Shown: positions 38,162-47,936 of the stretch, piece after piece
Layout of the letters: every line of letters begins with the position of its first letter
How positions within the stretch are numbered: the first letter of the stretch is position 1
Assembly (NCBI GenBank): GCA_024234855.1
Contig: JACKNN010000002.1
Span: 558,001-622,000 of the forward strand
Source of the DNA: Pseudomonadales bacterium
GTDB taxonomy: Bacteria; Pseudomonadota; Gammaproteobacteria; Pseudomonadales; Halieaceae
Reading direction: 5' to 3'
Length of the DNA: 64,000 bases
Position numbers and translations under genes: made by a program
Notes under the pieces: generated by a model
Told to the model about the DNA's origin: nothing
Seen by the model: the letters and a program-made list of their open reading frames with translations, nothing else
Databases searched by the model: none

Positions 38162-39208
38162 TCAAAACTGGGGCCGCGGCGTATTCACCGAACTCGGCGG
38201 CAGGATGGGATAGGTGACCTGCGGCTGTTGACCGGTCAGGGTCAGCAGGAAGGCCTCGATACTGGCAACCTCTTCCCCGGCCAGTTCCTGGCCCAGTTGG
38301 CTGGTCGCCATGACGGCGATGGCCTGCTTGAGATCCCAGGACTTGCCGGAGTGGAAGTACGGGGGTGTCAGCTCGATATTGCGCAGGGTAGGCACCTTGA
38401 AAACGTATTCGTCACTGGTGGTGCTGGTCACCTGGAAGCGGCCCTTGTCAGCCGGTGGTAAGAAGTCGGCACCGGGCTTTTCTATCACGCCAAAGGGGGC
38501 ATACATTCCCCCGCCGATATTGATGCCGTTGTGGCAGGCTGCACAGCCCTTGTCCATGAACAGCTTGAGGCCCGCTTTTTGTGTCTCGTCCAGGGCACTG
38601 TCATCGCCTCGCAGGTAGCGGTCGAAGGGGGCGTTGGGGGTCAGCAAAGTGGTCTCGAAGGCGGCGATTGCCGCGCCGATATTGGCCAGCGTCACCGGTT
38701 GGGGCTGGTCGGGAAAGGCCGCCTGGAACAGGGGCTGGTAGCCGGGTATCGCCGCCAGTTGCGCCACCGCGTGCTCGGGGCTGATCGCCATTTCAATGGG
38801 GTTTTGTATCGGGCCCACTGCCTGCTCGCTGAGGTCGGCGGCACGGCCGTCCCAGAACTGTGCGGTATTGAATACGGCATTGAGCACGGTGGGCGCATTG
38901 CGCCCCCCTTTTTGCCAGTTGTGGCCGATGGATGTCGGGAGCATGTCGACACCGCCCAGGCCTATCTGGTGGCAGGTATTACAACTGATGTTGTGACTTT
39001 CTGAAAGTCGCGGGTCGAAGTAAAGCGCCTTGCCAAGTGCGCTCATGGCCGGGCTTGTCGGCACACCGGCCGTTGCCGGTGCGGTCTCCGGAATCGGCTT
39101 GAAGATTGCCTGGGCCTGACCCATGAGTCCGCTCTGGGCGAATCCGGGTAACGATAGTGATGCCGCCGATGCGGCCAGTGCGATAAGGGCTAACTTCGAG
39201 GTTTTCAT
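38162..39208 (-). CDS. ccpA: Di-haem cytochrome c peroxidase
   Basis: Periplasmic reduction of hydrogen peroxide with electrons from cytochrome c. 348 residues with a cleavable signal peptide (MKTSKLALIALAASAASLSLPGFAQ). Two haem c sites: CNTCHQIG near 77 and CAACHNGI near 223. Also present are WDGRAADLSEQAVGPI near 118 and the calcium-region segment KVPTLRNIELTPPYFHSG near 270. It is divergent from a membrane-anchored LuxR-type regulator, which may control it. Confidence 0.92.
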   Translation of the reverse strand: MKTSKLALIALAASAASLSLPGFAQSGLMGQAQAIFKPIPETAPATAGVPTSPAMSALGKALYFDPRLSESHNISCNTCHQIGLGGVDMLPTSIGHNWQKGGRNAPTVLNAVFNTAQFWDGRAADLSEQAVGPIQNPIEMAISPEHAVAQLAAIPGYQPLFQAAFPDQPQPVTLANIGAAIAAFETTLLTPNAPFDRYLRGDDSALDETQKAGLKLFMDKGCAACHNGINIGGGMYAPFGVIEKPGADFLPPADKGRFQVTSTTSDEYVFKVPTLRNIELTPPYFHSGKSWDLKQAIAVMATSQLGQELAGEEVASIEAFLLTLTGQQPQVTYPILPPSSVNTPRPQF

Positions 39209-39375
39209 GCGGTATCCCGAATAAGTGAAGGGTCAAGAAAGAAGCAGTGGGGAAACCGCCGCGTAGGGGGCTCCCGGCGAAAGTATCGACGGTAGCAATC
39301 ATCTGATACCATCCGTCACCTGACCTACGGGTCGCCGGATTCGTTCACATTGCCCCTGCTACGTCGGATGACGCA

Positions 39376-39891
39376 TTGAATACCCGTATTACCCACACCA
39401 CGATCATCGCCTTTTGCAGCATCTTTGCCCTCGTAATCCTCGATTTGGCATGGGATTACGCCAAAGGCGTCCCCTGGCTGCACATAGGCTCTGAATTGGC
39501 CGTTCTGGTGATCGCCGCGATTTCGGCAGGTTTGCTACTGCGTCTGTGGTTGAGTGAACGCGCGGCTATCGGGCAGCTCAAATCTGATCTTATGGCCGCG
39601 CGCCAGGAATCGCAGCACTGGCGCGAGCAGAGCCGCGAATTCGTCGCCGGCCTGGGGGCTGCCATCAGGGCAAAGTTCGGAGAGTGGCGCCTGAGCGAGG
39701 CGGAGTGCGAAATCGGACTGCTGTTGCTCAAGGGCTTCAGCCACAGGGAAATCGCCGAATTGCGGGAAACCAGCGAGCGCACTGTGCGGGAGCAGGCTCG
39801 CTCGCTCTACCGGAAAGCGGGGCTGAATGGGCGAGCATCCCTGTCTGCCTATTTTCTGGAAGACCTGCTCCTGCCCCAGGCGCCGGGCTAG
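39376..39891 (+). CDS. Membrane-anchored LuxR-type HTH regulator
   Basis: 171 residues from a TTG start. Two N-terminal transmembrane helices (about 8-27 and 38-57), a short coiled segment (QLKSDLMAARQESQHWREQ), and a C-terminal LuxR/GerE helix-turn-helix (LSEAECEIGLLLLKGFSHREIAELRETSERTVREQARSLYRKAGL split across about 103-147). There is no receiver or autoinducer domain. A DNA-binding domain tethered to the membrane is unusual. The divergent gene is the peroxidase and the next gene downstream is the CoA transferase, so both are candidate targets. Confidence 0.82.
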   Translation: MNTRITHTTIIAFCSIFALVILDLAWDYAKGVPWLHIGSELAVLVIAAISAGLLLRLWLSERAAIGQLKSDLMAARQESQHWREQSREFVAGLGAAIRAKFGEWRLSEAECEIGLLLLKGFSHREIAELRETSERTVREQARSLYRKAGLNGRASLSAYFLEDLLLPQAPG

Positions 39892-39940
39892 AGAAACCGG
39901 GACGACGCAGTATGGTCAGGACGAAATCTTTACCAGGGCG

Positions 39941-41236
39941 ATGGATAAGTGGCCTATGAATAACCCCCATTACGTGACTGCCGATGAGGCAGTAAAAAAT
40001 ATCCGTTCAGGTGAGCGGGTGTTCTTACACAGTGCGGCCGCGACACCGCAGCTGCTGGTGGACGCCCTGACCGCCCGTGGCCATGAGCTGGGAGGCGTTG
40101 AACTCGTCAGCATCCATACCGAGGGCGCAGCCCCCTACCTCGATCCCCGCTTCGACGGCATATTTCACCTCAATACGTTTTTTGTCGGTGCCAATACCCG
40201 CGCGGCCGTAGCCAACGGCATGGCCAGCTATGTGCCCGTGTTCCTCAGCGAGATCCCGGGTTTATTCCGCTCGGGCCGGATGCCGCTGGATGTCGCCCTG
40301 GTCCAGGTCAGCCCCCCGGACAAACACGGTTTTTGCTCCCTGGGTGTTTCGGTCGATATTACCAATGCCGCGATAGAGACCGCCCGGCACGTTATCGCCC
40401 AGGTCAACGAGAACATGCCGCGGGTGCACGGCAACGGTATTATCCACGTCTCGGCCATGGATGCGCTGGTGCGATGCGACAACCCCATTTTCGAGATGGT
40501 TCCGCCGCCGCCCTCCCCGATCGAAAGTAAAATCGGCGCCTTTATTGCCGAGCTGGTCGAGGATGGGGCAACCCTGCAGACCGGTATCGGCGGTATCCCC
40601 GATGCCGCCCTGCGATCACTGCGCGACCACCGGGATCTCGGCATGCACACCGAGATGTTCTCCGACGGTGTCATGGAACTGGTGGAATGTGGCGCCCTCA
40701 CCGGCCGTAAAAAAACCAAGCAATGGGGCAAGATCGTGGCGGGCTTCTGCATGGGTTCCAGGGCCCTGTACGACTTTGTCGATGACAACCCGCTGATCGA
40801 AATGCGGGATATTTCCTACGTCAACGACACCTCGGTCATTCGCACCAATCCCAGGGTGACGGCCATCAACAGCGCGCTGGAGGTCGATATCACCGGCCAG
40901 GTGTGCGCCGATTCCCTGGGCAGCAACCAGTACTCCGGCGTGGGAGGCCAGGTCGATTTCATTCGCGGTGCGGCGCTGTCACCCGGGGGCAAGCCCATCA
41001 TCGCCCTGAATTCGCTGACCAGCCGCGGCCTGTCCAAGATCGTCACCCGGCTGAAACCCGGCGCCAGCGTGACTACCAGCCGGGCCCACGTACACTACGT
41101 AGTGACCGAATACGGGGTCGCCTACCTCTACGGCAAGAACCTGCGGCAGCGAGCCTCGGCACTCATCGCCATCGCACACCCCAACCACAGGGAGCAGCTG
41201 GAGCGGGAGGCATACTCGATCTTTCGCCGGCATTAG
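39941..41236 (+). CDS. Acetyl-CoA hydrolase/transferase family protein
   Basis: Class I acyl-CoA transferase of the Cat1 / 4-hydroxybutyrate CoA-transferase type, moving CoA between acetate and other short acids. About 431 residues; ATG 39941 or 39956 (MNNPHYVTADEAV) is the likely start. Key segments: LQTGIGGIPDAALRSL near 210 and LGMHTEMFSDGVMELVE near 232 with the catalytic glutamate; GSNQYSGVGGQVDFIRGAALS near 330; VTEYGVAYLYGKNLRQRA near 390. It starts 50 bases after the LuxR-type gene. The acid substrate is not evident. Confidence 0.87.
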   Translation: MDKWPMNNPHYVTADEAVKNIRSGERVFLHSAAATPQLLVDALTARGHELGGVELVSIHTEGAAPYLDPRFDGIFHLNTFFVGANTRAAVANGMASYVPVFLSEIPGLFRSGRMPLDVALVQVSPPDKHGFCSLGVSVDITNAAIETARHVIAQVNENMPRVHGNGIIHVSAMDALVRCDNPIFEMVPPPPSPIESKIGAFIAELVEDGATLQTGIGGIPDAALRSLRDHRDLGMHTEMFSDGVMELVECGALTGRKKTKQWGKIVAGFCMGSRALYDFVDDNPLIEMRDISYVNDTSVIRTNPRVTAINSALEVDITGQVCADSLGSNQYSGVGGQVDFIRGAALSPGGKPIIALNSLTSRGLSKIVTRLKPGASVTTSRAHVHYVVTEYGVAYLYGKNLRQRASALIAIAHPNHREQLEREAYSIFRRH

Positions 41237-41525
41237 CCCTACCGGCTGTCACCGAACCACCCAGTTGTTTTAAAATAAATACATTATTAATCAAAGATCT
41301 ATGGAATAAATATAAAGTTAATTATTGATATTGCCAGAAACAATCGGGTGCGTTGGTTCAACGGCCGCTGCGACGGGATACCCTGCCCCGACCGATCTCG
41401 GGCCTGCTGAACTTTCCCGATCTTTGCATATCTATAAAGAGTCTGTTTAACCCGGGCCAACTCGCGGTTACACTTGGCCATTATTTTCTGTTACTGGTGG
41501 CAAAATCTTGTACCTGACCAAGCAA

Positions 41526-43628
41526 ATGAAAACGTCTGCGGCACTGACCCTGCCCGCCCTGCTGTCACTCTTCCTGTCGCTGCCCACCTGGGCGACGATA
41601 GAGTCCAGCGACAGCGAGCGCGAAACTATCGTGGAGATGATTGGCCAGCTGGAACAGCGCCATTACGCCAAGCACCGCTACGACGACGATATGTCCTCGG
41701 CTCACCTGGACAGCTATATCGAAAGCCTGGACCGGGGCAAGATGTTTTTCACCGCGACCGACCTTGCGGAATTTGAAAAGTACCGCACGACAATGGATGA
41801 CCAGCTGCACGAGGGAAATCTCGTGGCGGGCTTTGAGATCTTCAACCGTTTCCAGCAGCGACTGGAAGAGCGAATGGAAAATGTGGTCGAAACCCTGCCG
41901 CAGCAGGTCCAGGCCATGGACTTCACCGTGGATGAAAGCTTTCCCGTCGATGCCGATGAATGGGACTGGGCCAGGACCCCTGCCGAGCTGGACGACCGCT
42001 GGCGCAAGCGCATCAAAAACGAGGTGCTGAGCCTTAAACTGGCCAAGAAACCGGCCGAGGAAATTGCCCCTACGCTGGTCAAACGCTACAACAGTCAGCT
42101 CAAGCGGGTGCGCCAGTACAACAGCCAGGATGTGTTCCAGATCTATGCGAACGCGCTCACGGAATTGTACGACCCGCATACCAACTACCTGTCCCCGCGT
42201 CGGTCCGAGAATTTCAATATCAATATGAGCCTGTCGCTGGAGGGAATTGGCGCGGTACTGCAGCAGGAGGATGAGTACACCAAGGTATCCAGCCTGGTGG
42301 CGAAAGGCCCCGCGGATAAACAGGGTGAGCTGAAACCCGCTGACCGGATCATCGGCGTGGGCCAGGGCGAGGATGGCGCGATCGAAGACGTGATCGGCTG
42401 GCGCCTCGACGAGGTAGTGGAGTTGATCAGGGGTCCCAAGGATTCCACCGTGCGGCTGGAAGTTATTCCCGCCAAGTCCAAGGCGGCCGACGAGCGTAAA
42501 ATTGTTACCATCGTGCGCAACAAGGTGAAGCTGGAGGAGCAGTCGGCCCAGAAAAAAATACTGGAGATCCCCGAGGGCGACAGGACGATCAAGGTGGGGG
42601 TGATCGATATCCCCGCGTTTTATATCGACTTTGACGCCATGCGCCGGGGCGAGGAGGACTACAAGAGCACGACCCGGGATGTCAAAGTGTTGCTGCAGGA
42701 ACTGCAGGACGAGGGTGTTGAGGGGATCGTGATCGACCTGCGCAACAATGGCGGCGGCTCATTGCAGGAGGCCAACGAACTGACGGGCCTGTTTATCGAG
42801 TACGGCCCAACCGTCCAGATCCGGCACTCCTCCCGCCGGGTGTGGCGCGACGGCAAACGCCTGAAAACGACCTATTACGAAGGCCCGCTGGTCGTGCTGA
42901 TCAATCGCCTCAGCGCCTCCGCCTCGGAGATTTTTGCGGGTGCACTACAGGATTACCAACGCGGGCTCATTGTCGGCGACCGCTCCTTTGGCAAGGGCAC
43001 GGTGCAGACGCTCATCCCCCTGACGGAGGGGCAGCTGAAAATCACCGAGAGCAAGTTTTACCGCATTTCTGGCGACAGCACCCAGCACCGCGGTGTGGTA
43101 CCCGACGTGGAATTTCCCTCCATATATGACGCGGAAGAAATCGGTGAGAGCTCACTGGATCACGCCCTCAACTGGGACCAGATCAACCCGGTGCGACACC
43201 AGCGCTACAACGACCTCTCCACTGTCGTTCCCAGGGTTACCGCGTCCTTTGTAGAGCGCAGCGCTGGCAACCCGGATTTCGTCTACCTCGAGGAACAGGT
43301 GGAGATGGCGCGCCAGACCAGCGAGATTACCGAGCTTCCCCTCAATGAAGCGGCGCGTATCGCCCTGCGGGAGAGCCAGGAGCAGAAAGCGCTGGTCATC
43401 GAGAACAAGCGGCGCAAGGCAAAAGGCGAGGAGTTGCTGACCTCGCTCGATGAAGATGAACTGGACGAGGCGGATGAAGCGGATCCGGAACTGGCGGCCG
43501 AGGAGGAGCCTGACGATGAGGAACCGGATGTACTGCTCACCGAGGCGGGCAACGTGCTGGTAGATATGCTGCTGCTGAAGGAGCGCGCCTACGCGGTGCA
43601 CACCCCGGGGGAGGAACCGAAAAAGTAG
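41526..43628 (+). CDS. prc: Carboxy-terminal (tail-specific) protease Prc/Tsp
   Basis: Periplasmic S41 serine protease that processes C-termini and regulates cell-wall hydrolases. About 700 residues. ATG 41526 gives a clean signal peptide (MKTSAALTLPALLSLFLSLP); TTG 41508 is an alternative. An N-terminal helical domain is followed by a PDZ domain (about 240-320; LSLEGIGAVLQQEDEYTKV). The catalytic core has IDLRNNGGGSLQEANELTG near 410, the nucleophile segment NRLSASASEIFAG near 460 and the lysine in RSFGKGTVQTLIP near 490. The C-terminus is very acidic. The 271-base upstream gap is AT-rich, with no gene seen. Confidence 0.94.
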   Translation: MKTSAALTLPALLSLFLSLPTWATIESSDSERETIVEMIGQLEQRHYAKHRYDDDMSSAHLDSYIESLDRGKMFFTATDLAEFEKYRTTMDDQLHEGNLVAGFEIFNRFQQRLEERMENVVETLPQQVQAMDFTVDESFPVDADEWDWARTPAELDDRWRKRIKNEVLSLKLAKKPAEEIAPTLVKRYNSQLKRVRQYNSQDVFQIYANALTELYDPHTNYLSPRRSENFNINMSLSLEGIGAVLQQEDEYTKVSSLVAKGPADKQGELKPADRIIGVGQGEDGAIEDVIGWRLDEVVELIRGPKDSTVRLEVIPAKSKAADERKIVTIVRNKVKLEEQSAQKKILEIPEGDRTIKVGVIDIPAFYIDFDAMRRGEEDYKSTTRDVKVLLQELQDEGVEGIVIDLRNNGGGSLQEANELTGLFIEYGPTVQIRHSSRRVWRDGKRLKTTYYEGPLVVLINRLSASASEIFAGALQDYQRGLIVGDRSFGKGTVQTLIPLTEGQLKITESKFYRISGDSTQHRGVVPDVEFPSIYDAEEIGESSLDHALNWDQINPVRHQRYNDLSTVVPRVTASFVERSAGNPDFVYLEEQVEMARQTSEITELPLNEAARIALRESQEQKALVIENKRRKAKGEELLTSLDEDELDEADEADPELAAEEEPDDEEPDVLLTEAGNVLVDMLLLKERAYAVHTPGEEPKK

Positions 43629-43645
43629 CCCCCCCACCCGCTTGA

Positions 43646-45046
43646 CTAGCGCGGCGTGACATCGTTGTGCTCGCCGAACCAGGCCAGCCTGTCGTGCAGG
43701 TGCACCACATTGCCGACGATGATCAGGGTTGGCGCGCGCGGGTTCTCACGTTCCACTATGGCCGCCATGGTCGCCAGCGTGCCGGTAATCACCCGCTGTT
43801 GCGGCGTGCTGGCCCGCTCCACCAGGGCAATCGGCGTGTCGCCCGCTCGACCATGGCGCTGCAGTTGCTCACAGATTACGGGCAGGCCCACCAGGCCCAT
43901 GTAAAAAACCAGGGTTTCGGATTCCGAGCAGAACTCACTCCAGTCGTGATTGAGGGTGCCGTCTTTGAGGTGACCGGCCACGAAGCGGACGCTGCGGGCG
44001 TAATCGCGGTGGGTGAGCGGGATGCCAGCATAGCAGGCGGCGGCGCTGGCGGCGGTAATACCCGGAATTACCTGGAAGGGAATGGCGTTTTCCGCCAGCA
44101 GTTCTATCTCCTCGCCGCCGCGGCCGAAGATAAAAGGATCCCCCCCCTTGAGCCGCACCACCCGCTTGCCTTGCTGAGCCAGCGTTACCAGCAACTGGTT
44201 GATCTGATCCTGCGGTACCGCATGTTCTGACCGGGCCTTGCCCACGTAGATCCGCTCGGCATCGCGCCGGGCCATCTCCAGGATCCCGGGTGCCACCAGC
44301 CTGTCGTACAGCACCACATCGGCGCTTTGCAACAGGCGCTGGGCCTTGAATGTCATCAGGTCCGGGTCACCCGGCCCGGCGCCCAGCAGGTAGACCTCCC
44401 CCCTATGGTAGGGTGCGGTATCCTGCAGTTGCGCCTGCAAGCTGGCCTCGGCCTGTCCCTCCTTGCCCGCCAGTACCAGCTCACCCACGGTGCCTTCCAC
44501 CGCCTGTTCCCAGAACAGGCGTCGGGCACCGGCGTCGGGCAACGCCTGTTTCACCGTGTCGCGCAGGCGGCCGGCGAACAGCGCGAGCCGGCCATAGGCC
44601 GCGGGCACCATGGCCTCGATCCTGCGGCGCAGCAGGCGCACCAGTACCGGGCTGTTACCACTGCTGGAAATCGCGATGGTCAGCGGTGAGCGTTCCACGA
44701 TCGAGGGGAAGATAAACGTGCACAACTCAGGGGCATCCACCACGTTCACCGGCAGCTGGCGCGCGCTGGCATCCCGGAATACCTGCTCATTAACCTGTCG
44801 CAGCGGCGTTGCCGCCACGGCCAGCACGGCGCCCTCCAGCGCCGCTGAACAATACTCGCCTCGCTGCCAGTTGCCACCGCTTTGTGCCAGCATCTGCTCC
44901 AGTTCGGCGGCGATAGCCGGCGCCACTACGGTGAGGCTGGCGCCCGCTTTGAGCAACAGTCTCGCCTTGCGGGTGGCCACCTGGCCACCACCCACCAGCA
45001 GCACCCTGGACCCGCTGATGCGCAGGCTGATGGGCAGAAAATCCAC
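43646..45046 (-). CDS. cysG: Siroheme synthase CysG (trifunctional)
   Basis: Makes siroheme from uroporphyrinogen III by methylation, oxidation and iron chelation. 466 residues, full length. The N-terminal dehydrogenase/ferrochelatase half has [20 protein letters not shown] near 15 and [21 protein letters not shown] near 102. The C-terminal methyltransferase has [15 protein letters not shown] near 217, [18 protein letters not shown] near 295 and [20 protein letters not shown] near 330. It supplies the cofactor of the sulfite reductase at 6.9-8.5 kb. It lies 4 bases downstream of serS, as in Pseudomonas. Confidence 0.96.
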   Translation of the reverse strand: MDFLPISLRISGSRVLLVGGGQVATRKARLLLKAGASLTVVAPAIAAELEQMLAQSGGNWQRGEYCSAALEGAVLAVAATPLRQVNEQVFRDASARQLPVNVVDAPELCTFIFPSIVERSPLTIAISSSGNSPVLVRLLRRRIEAMVPAAYGRLALFAGRLRDTVKQALPDAGARRLFWEQAVEGTVGELVLAGKEGQAEASLQAQLQDTAPYHRGEVYLLGAGPGDPDLMTFKAQRLLQSADVVLYDRLVAPGILEMARRDAERIYVGKARSEHAVPQDQINQLLVTLAQQGKRVVRLKGGDPFIFGRGGEEIELLAENAIPFQVIPGITAASAAACYAGIPLTHRDYARSVRFVAGHLKDGTLNHDWSEFCSESETLVFYMGLVGLPVICEQLQRHGRAGDTPIALVERASTPQQRVITGTLATMAAIVERENPRAPTLIIVGNVVHLHDRLAWFGEHNDVTPR

Positions 45047-45050
45047 CGCC

Positions 45051-46349
45051 TTAACCGCGCAACTCGGTGGCGCCCCCCAGCCAGGGGCGCAGGGCCTCGG
45101 GGACCGTCACACTGCCGTCAGCCTGCTGGTAGTTTTCCATAATGGCCACCAGGGTCCGGCCCACGGCCAGGCCCGAGCCGTTCAGGGTATGCAACAGCTC
45201 GGGCTTGCCGGTGGCAGGGTTGCGCCAGCGGGCCTGCATGCGCCTGGCCTGGTAGTCGCCGAAACTGCTGCAGGAGGAGATCTCCCGGTAGTTGTCCTGG
45301 GCCGGCAGCCAGACTTCCAGATCGTAGGTCTTGCAGGCGGAAAAGCCGATATCGCCGCCGCACAGGATCACCTTGCGGTAGGGCAGCTCCAGCGCCTGCA
45401 GCACGTTTTCGGCGTGGCCGGTCAGTTGCTCCAGCGCTGAATCTGACTGCCCGGGCCTGACCAGCTGAACCAGCTCGACTTTCTCGAACTGGTGCTGGCG
45501 TATCATGCCCCGGGTATCGCGGCCGTAGCTGCCGGCCTCACTGCGAAAACAGGGGCTGTGGCAGGCAAAGCGCACACCGGCCTCTCCCAGCTCACTGTCC
45601 TCGAATATCCGGTCCCGCGCGACATTGGTCACGGGCACCTCGGCAGTGGGTATCAGGTAGTAGCCCTGGGCGCCCTCCAGCCGGAACAGGTCCTCCTCGA
45701 ACTTGGGCAGCTGGCCGGTGCCGAGCAGCGAGTCGCGATTGACAATATAGGGCACGTAAATTTCTGTGTAGCCGTGCTCCCGGGTGTGCATGTCGAGCAT
45801 GAACTGGATCAGGGCGCGGTGCATCCGGGCCAAATCGCCGTACATGACCGTAAAGCGCGAGCCGGTGATCTTGCCACCGGTCTCGGCGTCCAGCTGGCCC
45901 AAGCCATCGCCGAGGTCGACGTGGTCCTTTAGCGGAAACTCAAATGTCCTGGGGGTGCCCCAGCGCAGGACTTCGACGTTATCGGCCTCACTCGCCCCCG
46001 GCGGAACATCCGGCGCCGGAATGTTCGGCACGCTGAGCAGCAAATCGTCCAGCTCGCCCTGCACCGATTTTGCCTGTTCGGTCAGTGCGTCGAGCTGGCT
46101 GGCGATCCTGGCCAGGGTGTCGTTGACCTGTGCTTTGGCCTCTTCCACCGGCACGCCCTGCCCCACCAGCTGGCCGATTTTTTTCGAGGCGCTCTTGCGC
46201 TCCGCGAGCAGGTTCTGGCTGTCAATATCCGCCTGCTTGCGGCGGGCGTCCAGGGCTGTGAAGGCGGCGACGTCGAACGGGTAGCCGCGTTTGTTGAGGG
46301 CGGCGGCTACCGCTTCGGGGTCCTGCCGCACGGCCTTGATATCCAACAT
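45051..46349 (-). CDS. serS: Seryl-tRNA synthetase
   Basis: Charges tRNA-Ser (and tRNA-Sec). 432 residues. An N-terminal coiled-coil arm (about 28-105) binds the tRNA long arm. The class II catalytic core follows, with motif 2 [21 protein letters not shown] near 270 and motif 3 [18 protein letters not shown] near 388. [13 protein letters not shown] near 205 is a family marker. It is flanked by crcB and cysG in the conserved order. Confidence 0.97.
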   Translation of the reverse strand: MLDIKAVRQDPEAVAAALNKRGYPFDVAAFTALDARRKQADIDSQNLLAERKSASKKIGQLVGQGVPVEEAKAQVNDTLARIASQLDALTEQAKSVQGELDDLLLSVPNIPAPDVPPGASEADNVEVLRWGTPRTFEFPLKDHVDLGDGLGQLDAETGGKITGSRFTVMYGDLARMHRALIQFMLDMHTREHGYTEIYVPYIVNRDSLLGTGQLPKFEEDLFRLEGAQGYYLIPTAEVPVTNVARDRIFEDSELGEAGVRFACHSPCFRSEAGSYGRDTRGMIRQHQFEKVELVQLVRPGQSDSALEQLTGHAENVLQALELPYRKVILCGGDIGFSACKTYDLEVWLPAQDNYREISSCSSFGDYQARRMQARWRNPATGKPELLHTLNGSGLAVGRTLVAIMENYQQADGSVTVPEALRPWLGGATELRG

Positions 46350-46396
46350 GTTGTAGGGTCCTGTATCCGGTGTTGTTCAGTTTGCCTGCGCGCGGC

Positions 46397-46774
46397 CTAT
46401 ACCAGGGCGCGGGTCAGCTGCATTGCGGCGCCGGCCATCACCACGCACAGCACCGCGCTGGCCAGCATATAGCCCAGGGCGTGACCCAGGTGGCCCGCCT
46501 CAAGCAGGGTGATGGTCTCCAGTGAAAACGTGGAGAAGGTGGTAAAGGCGCCCAGGAAGCCCACCATCAGCACGCTGCGCCAGTCCTGGTGGATCAGCTG
46601 CTTTTCCACCAGCAGCACATACACGATGCCGATGGTAAAGGAGCCGAGCACGTTCACCAGCAGCGTCCCCACCGGCAACCGTCCCTCCCACAGGCCGTGA
46701 GCCCAACCGGCGAGGAGGTAGCGTGCCACGGCGCCGGAGGCGCCGCCAAGGCCAATAAACAGCAGGTATTTCAT
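46397..46774 (-). CDS. crcB: Fluoride ion channel CrcB/FluC
   Basis: Dual-topology fluoride export channel, 125 residues with four membrane helices. Markers: GGASGAVARYLLAG near residue 10, GTLLVNVLGSFTIG near 36, and GFLGAFTTFSTFSLET near 74, which carries the Phe-box and the sodium-site region. No fluoride riboswitch is recognisable in the 105 bases upstream. Confidence 0.94.
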   Translation of the reverse strand: MKYLLFIGLGGASGAVARYLLAGWAHGLWEGRLPVGTLLVNVLGSFTIGIVYVLLVEKQLIHQDWRSVLMVGFLGAFTTFSTFSLETITLLEAGHLGHALGYMLASAVLCVVMAGAAMQLTRALV

Positions 46775-46879
46775 GATAATACAGTGGCTGCCAGGGAAGC
46801 GGCATTGTACTGGTTTTGGCCGCGTGGCGCAGGTGTTTCCATGTCACTGACCCTCGATCGGCGTGGGCATCCTCCGGGT

Positions 46880-47896
46880 TCAGGGGTAGCCTGTGGGATT
46901 TTGCTGCTGCCAGCGCCAGGCATCCATGCACATCGCTGCCAGGTCCTGCTCCGCCCGCCAGCCCAGCTCGCGCCGGGCCCGCTCCGGGTCGGCATAGCAC
47001 TCGGCGATATCACCGGGCCGACGCGGCACGATGGTGTGGGGGATGGCCTTGCCGCAGGCCGCCTCGAAAGCCGCAACCATCTCCAGCACTGAGTAACCGG
47101 TGCCAGTGCCCAGGTTGTGGGTGATACACCCGGGCGCCTCCGCCAGCTTCTGCAGTGCCTTGATATGACCCCTGGCAAGGTCTGTGACGTGAATGTAATC
47201 GCGCACGCCGGTGCCGTCGCGGGTGGGGTAATCACCACCGAAAACCGAGAGCTCCCGGCGCAGGCCACTGGCCGTCTGGGCGATATAGGGCATGAGGTTA
47301 TTGGGGATACCGCTGGGATGCTCCCCTATCCTGCCGCTGGGGTGCGCACCGGCGGGGTTGAAATAGCGCAGGATGGAGATGTTCCAGCCCGGGTCCGAGG
47401 CGTGCAGGTCGCGCAGCATCTCCTCGATCATCAATTTGCTGCGGCCGTAGGGATTGGTGGCGGACAGTGGGAAATCCTCGTCTATCGGGTTACTCGCCGG
47501 GTCGCCATACACCGTGGCGGATGAGCTGAACACCAGGCTGGTCACGCCCTCCTCCGCCATGGCCTGCAACAGGTGGACCGCACCGCAGACATTGTTGTCA
47601 TAGTAGTCCAGTGGTTGAGCCACCGACTCCCCCACGGCCTTGAGGCCGGCGAAGTGGATGACGGCGCCAATCCTGTGCGCCCGCAGCAACTGGCGCACGG
47701 CCTGTCCATCGCGCACGTCACCGCGTTCGAACACGAGGGACCTGCCGGTTATTTCCTGCACGCGCTCCAGTGCGACCTCGCTGCCATTGCAGAGGTTGTC
47801 CAGCACCACGACCCGGTAGTCCTGTTCCAGCAATTCCACGCAGACGTGCGAGCCGATGTAGCCCGCGCCGCCGGTGACCAGCACATTGATTGTCAT
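46880..47896 (-). CDS. galE: UDP-glucose 4-epimerase
   Basis: Interconverts UDP-glucose and UDP-galactose for surface polysaccharides and the Leloir pathway. 338 residues. NAD motif [17 protein letters not shown] near residue 7, the catalytic serine region [10 protein letters not shown] near 124, the YxxxK pair in [14 protein letters not shown] near 149, and [18 protein letters not shown] near 228. It sits between rarA and crcB, where the Pseudomonas order has no such gene, so it is an insertion into an otherwise conserved block. Confidence 0.94.
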   Translation of the reverse strand: MTINVLVTGGAGYIGSHVCVELLEQDYRVVVLDNLCNGSEVALERVQEITGRSLVFERGDVRDGQAVRQLLRAHRIGAVIHFAGLKAVGESVAQPLDYYDNNVCGAVHLLQAMAEEGVTSLVFSSSATVYGDPASNPIDEDFPLSATNPYGRSKLMIEEMLRDLHASDPGWNISILRYFNPAGAHPSGRIGEHPSGIPNNLMPYIAQTASGLRRELSVFGGDYPTRDGTGVRDYIHVTDLARGHIKALQKLAEAPGCITHNLGTGTGYSVLEMVAAFEAACGKAIPHTIVPRRPGDIAECYADPERARRELGWRAEQDLAAMCMDAWRWQQQNPTGYP

Positions 47897-47936
47897 GATT
47901 ACTGGGGTATCCGTTAGTGGGTTGATCGCGCGCCGG

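Noticed and set aside
41237..41507. AT-rich 271-base gap before prc as a possible small-RNA gene
   Set aside because: No convincing promoter-terminator pair or stable fold was recognised; it is more simply the prc leader.
46775..46879. Possible fluoride riboswitch upstream of crcB
   Set aside because: The conserved crcB-motif segments could not be found in the interval.
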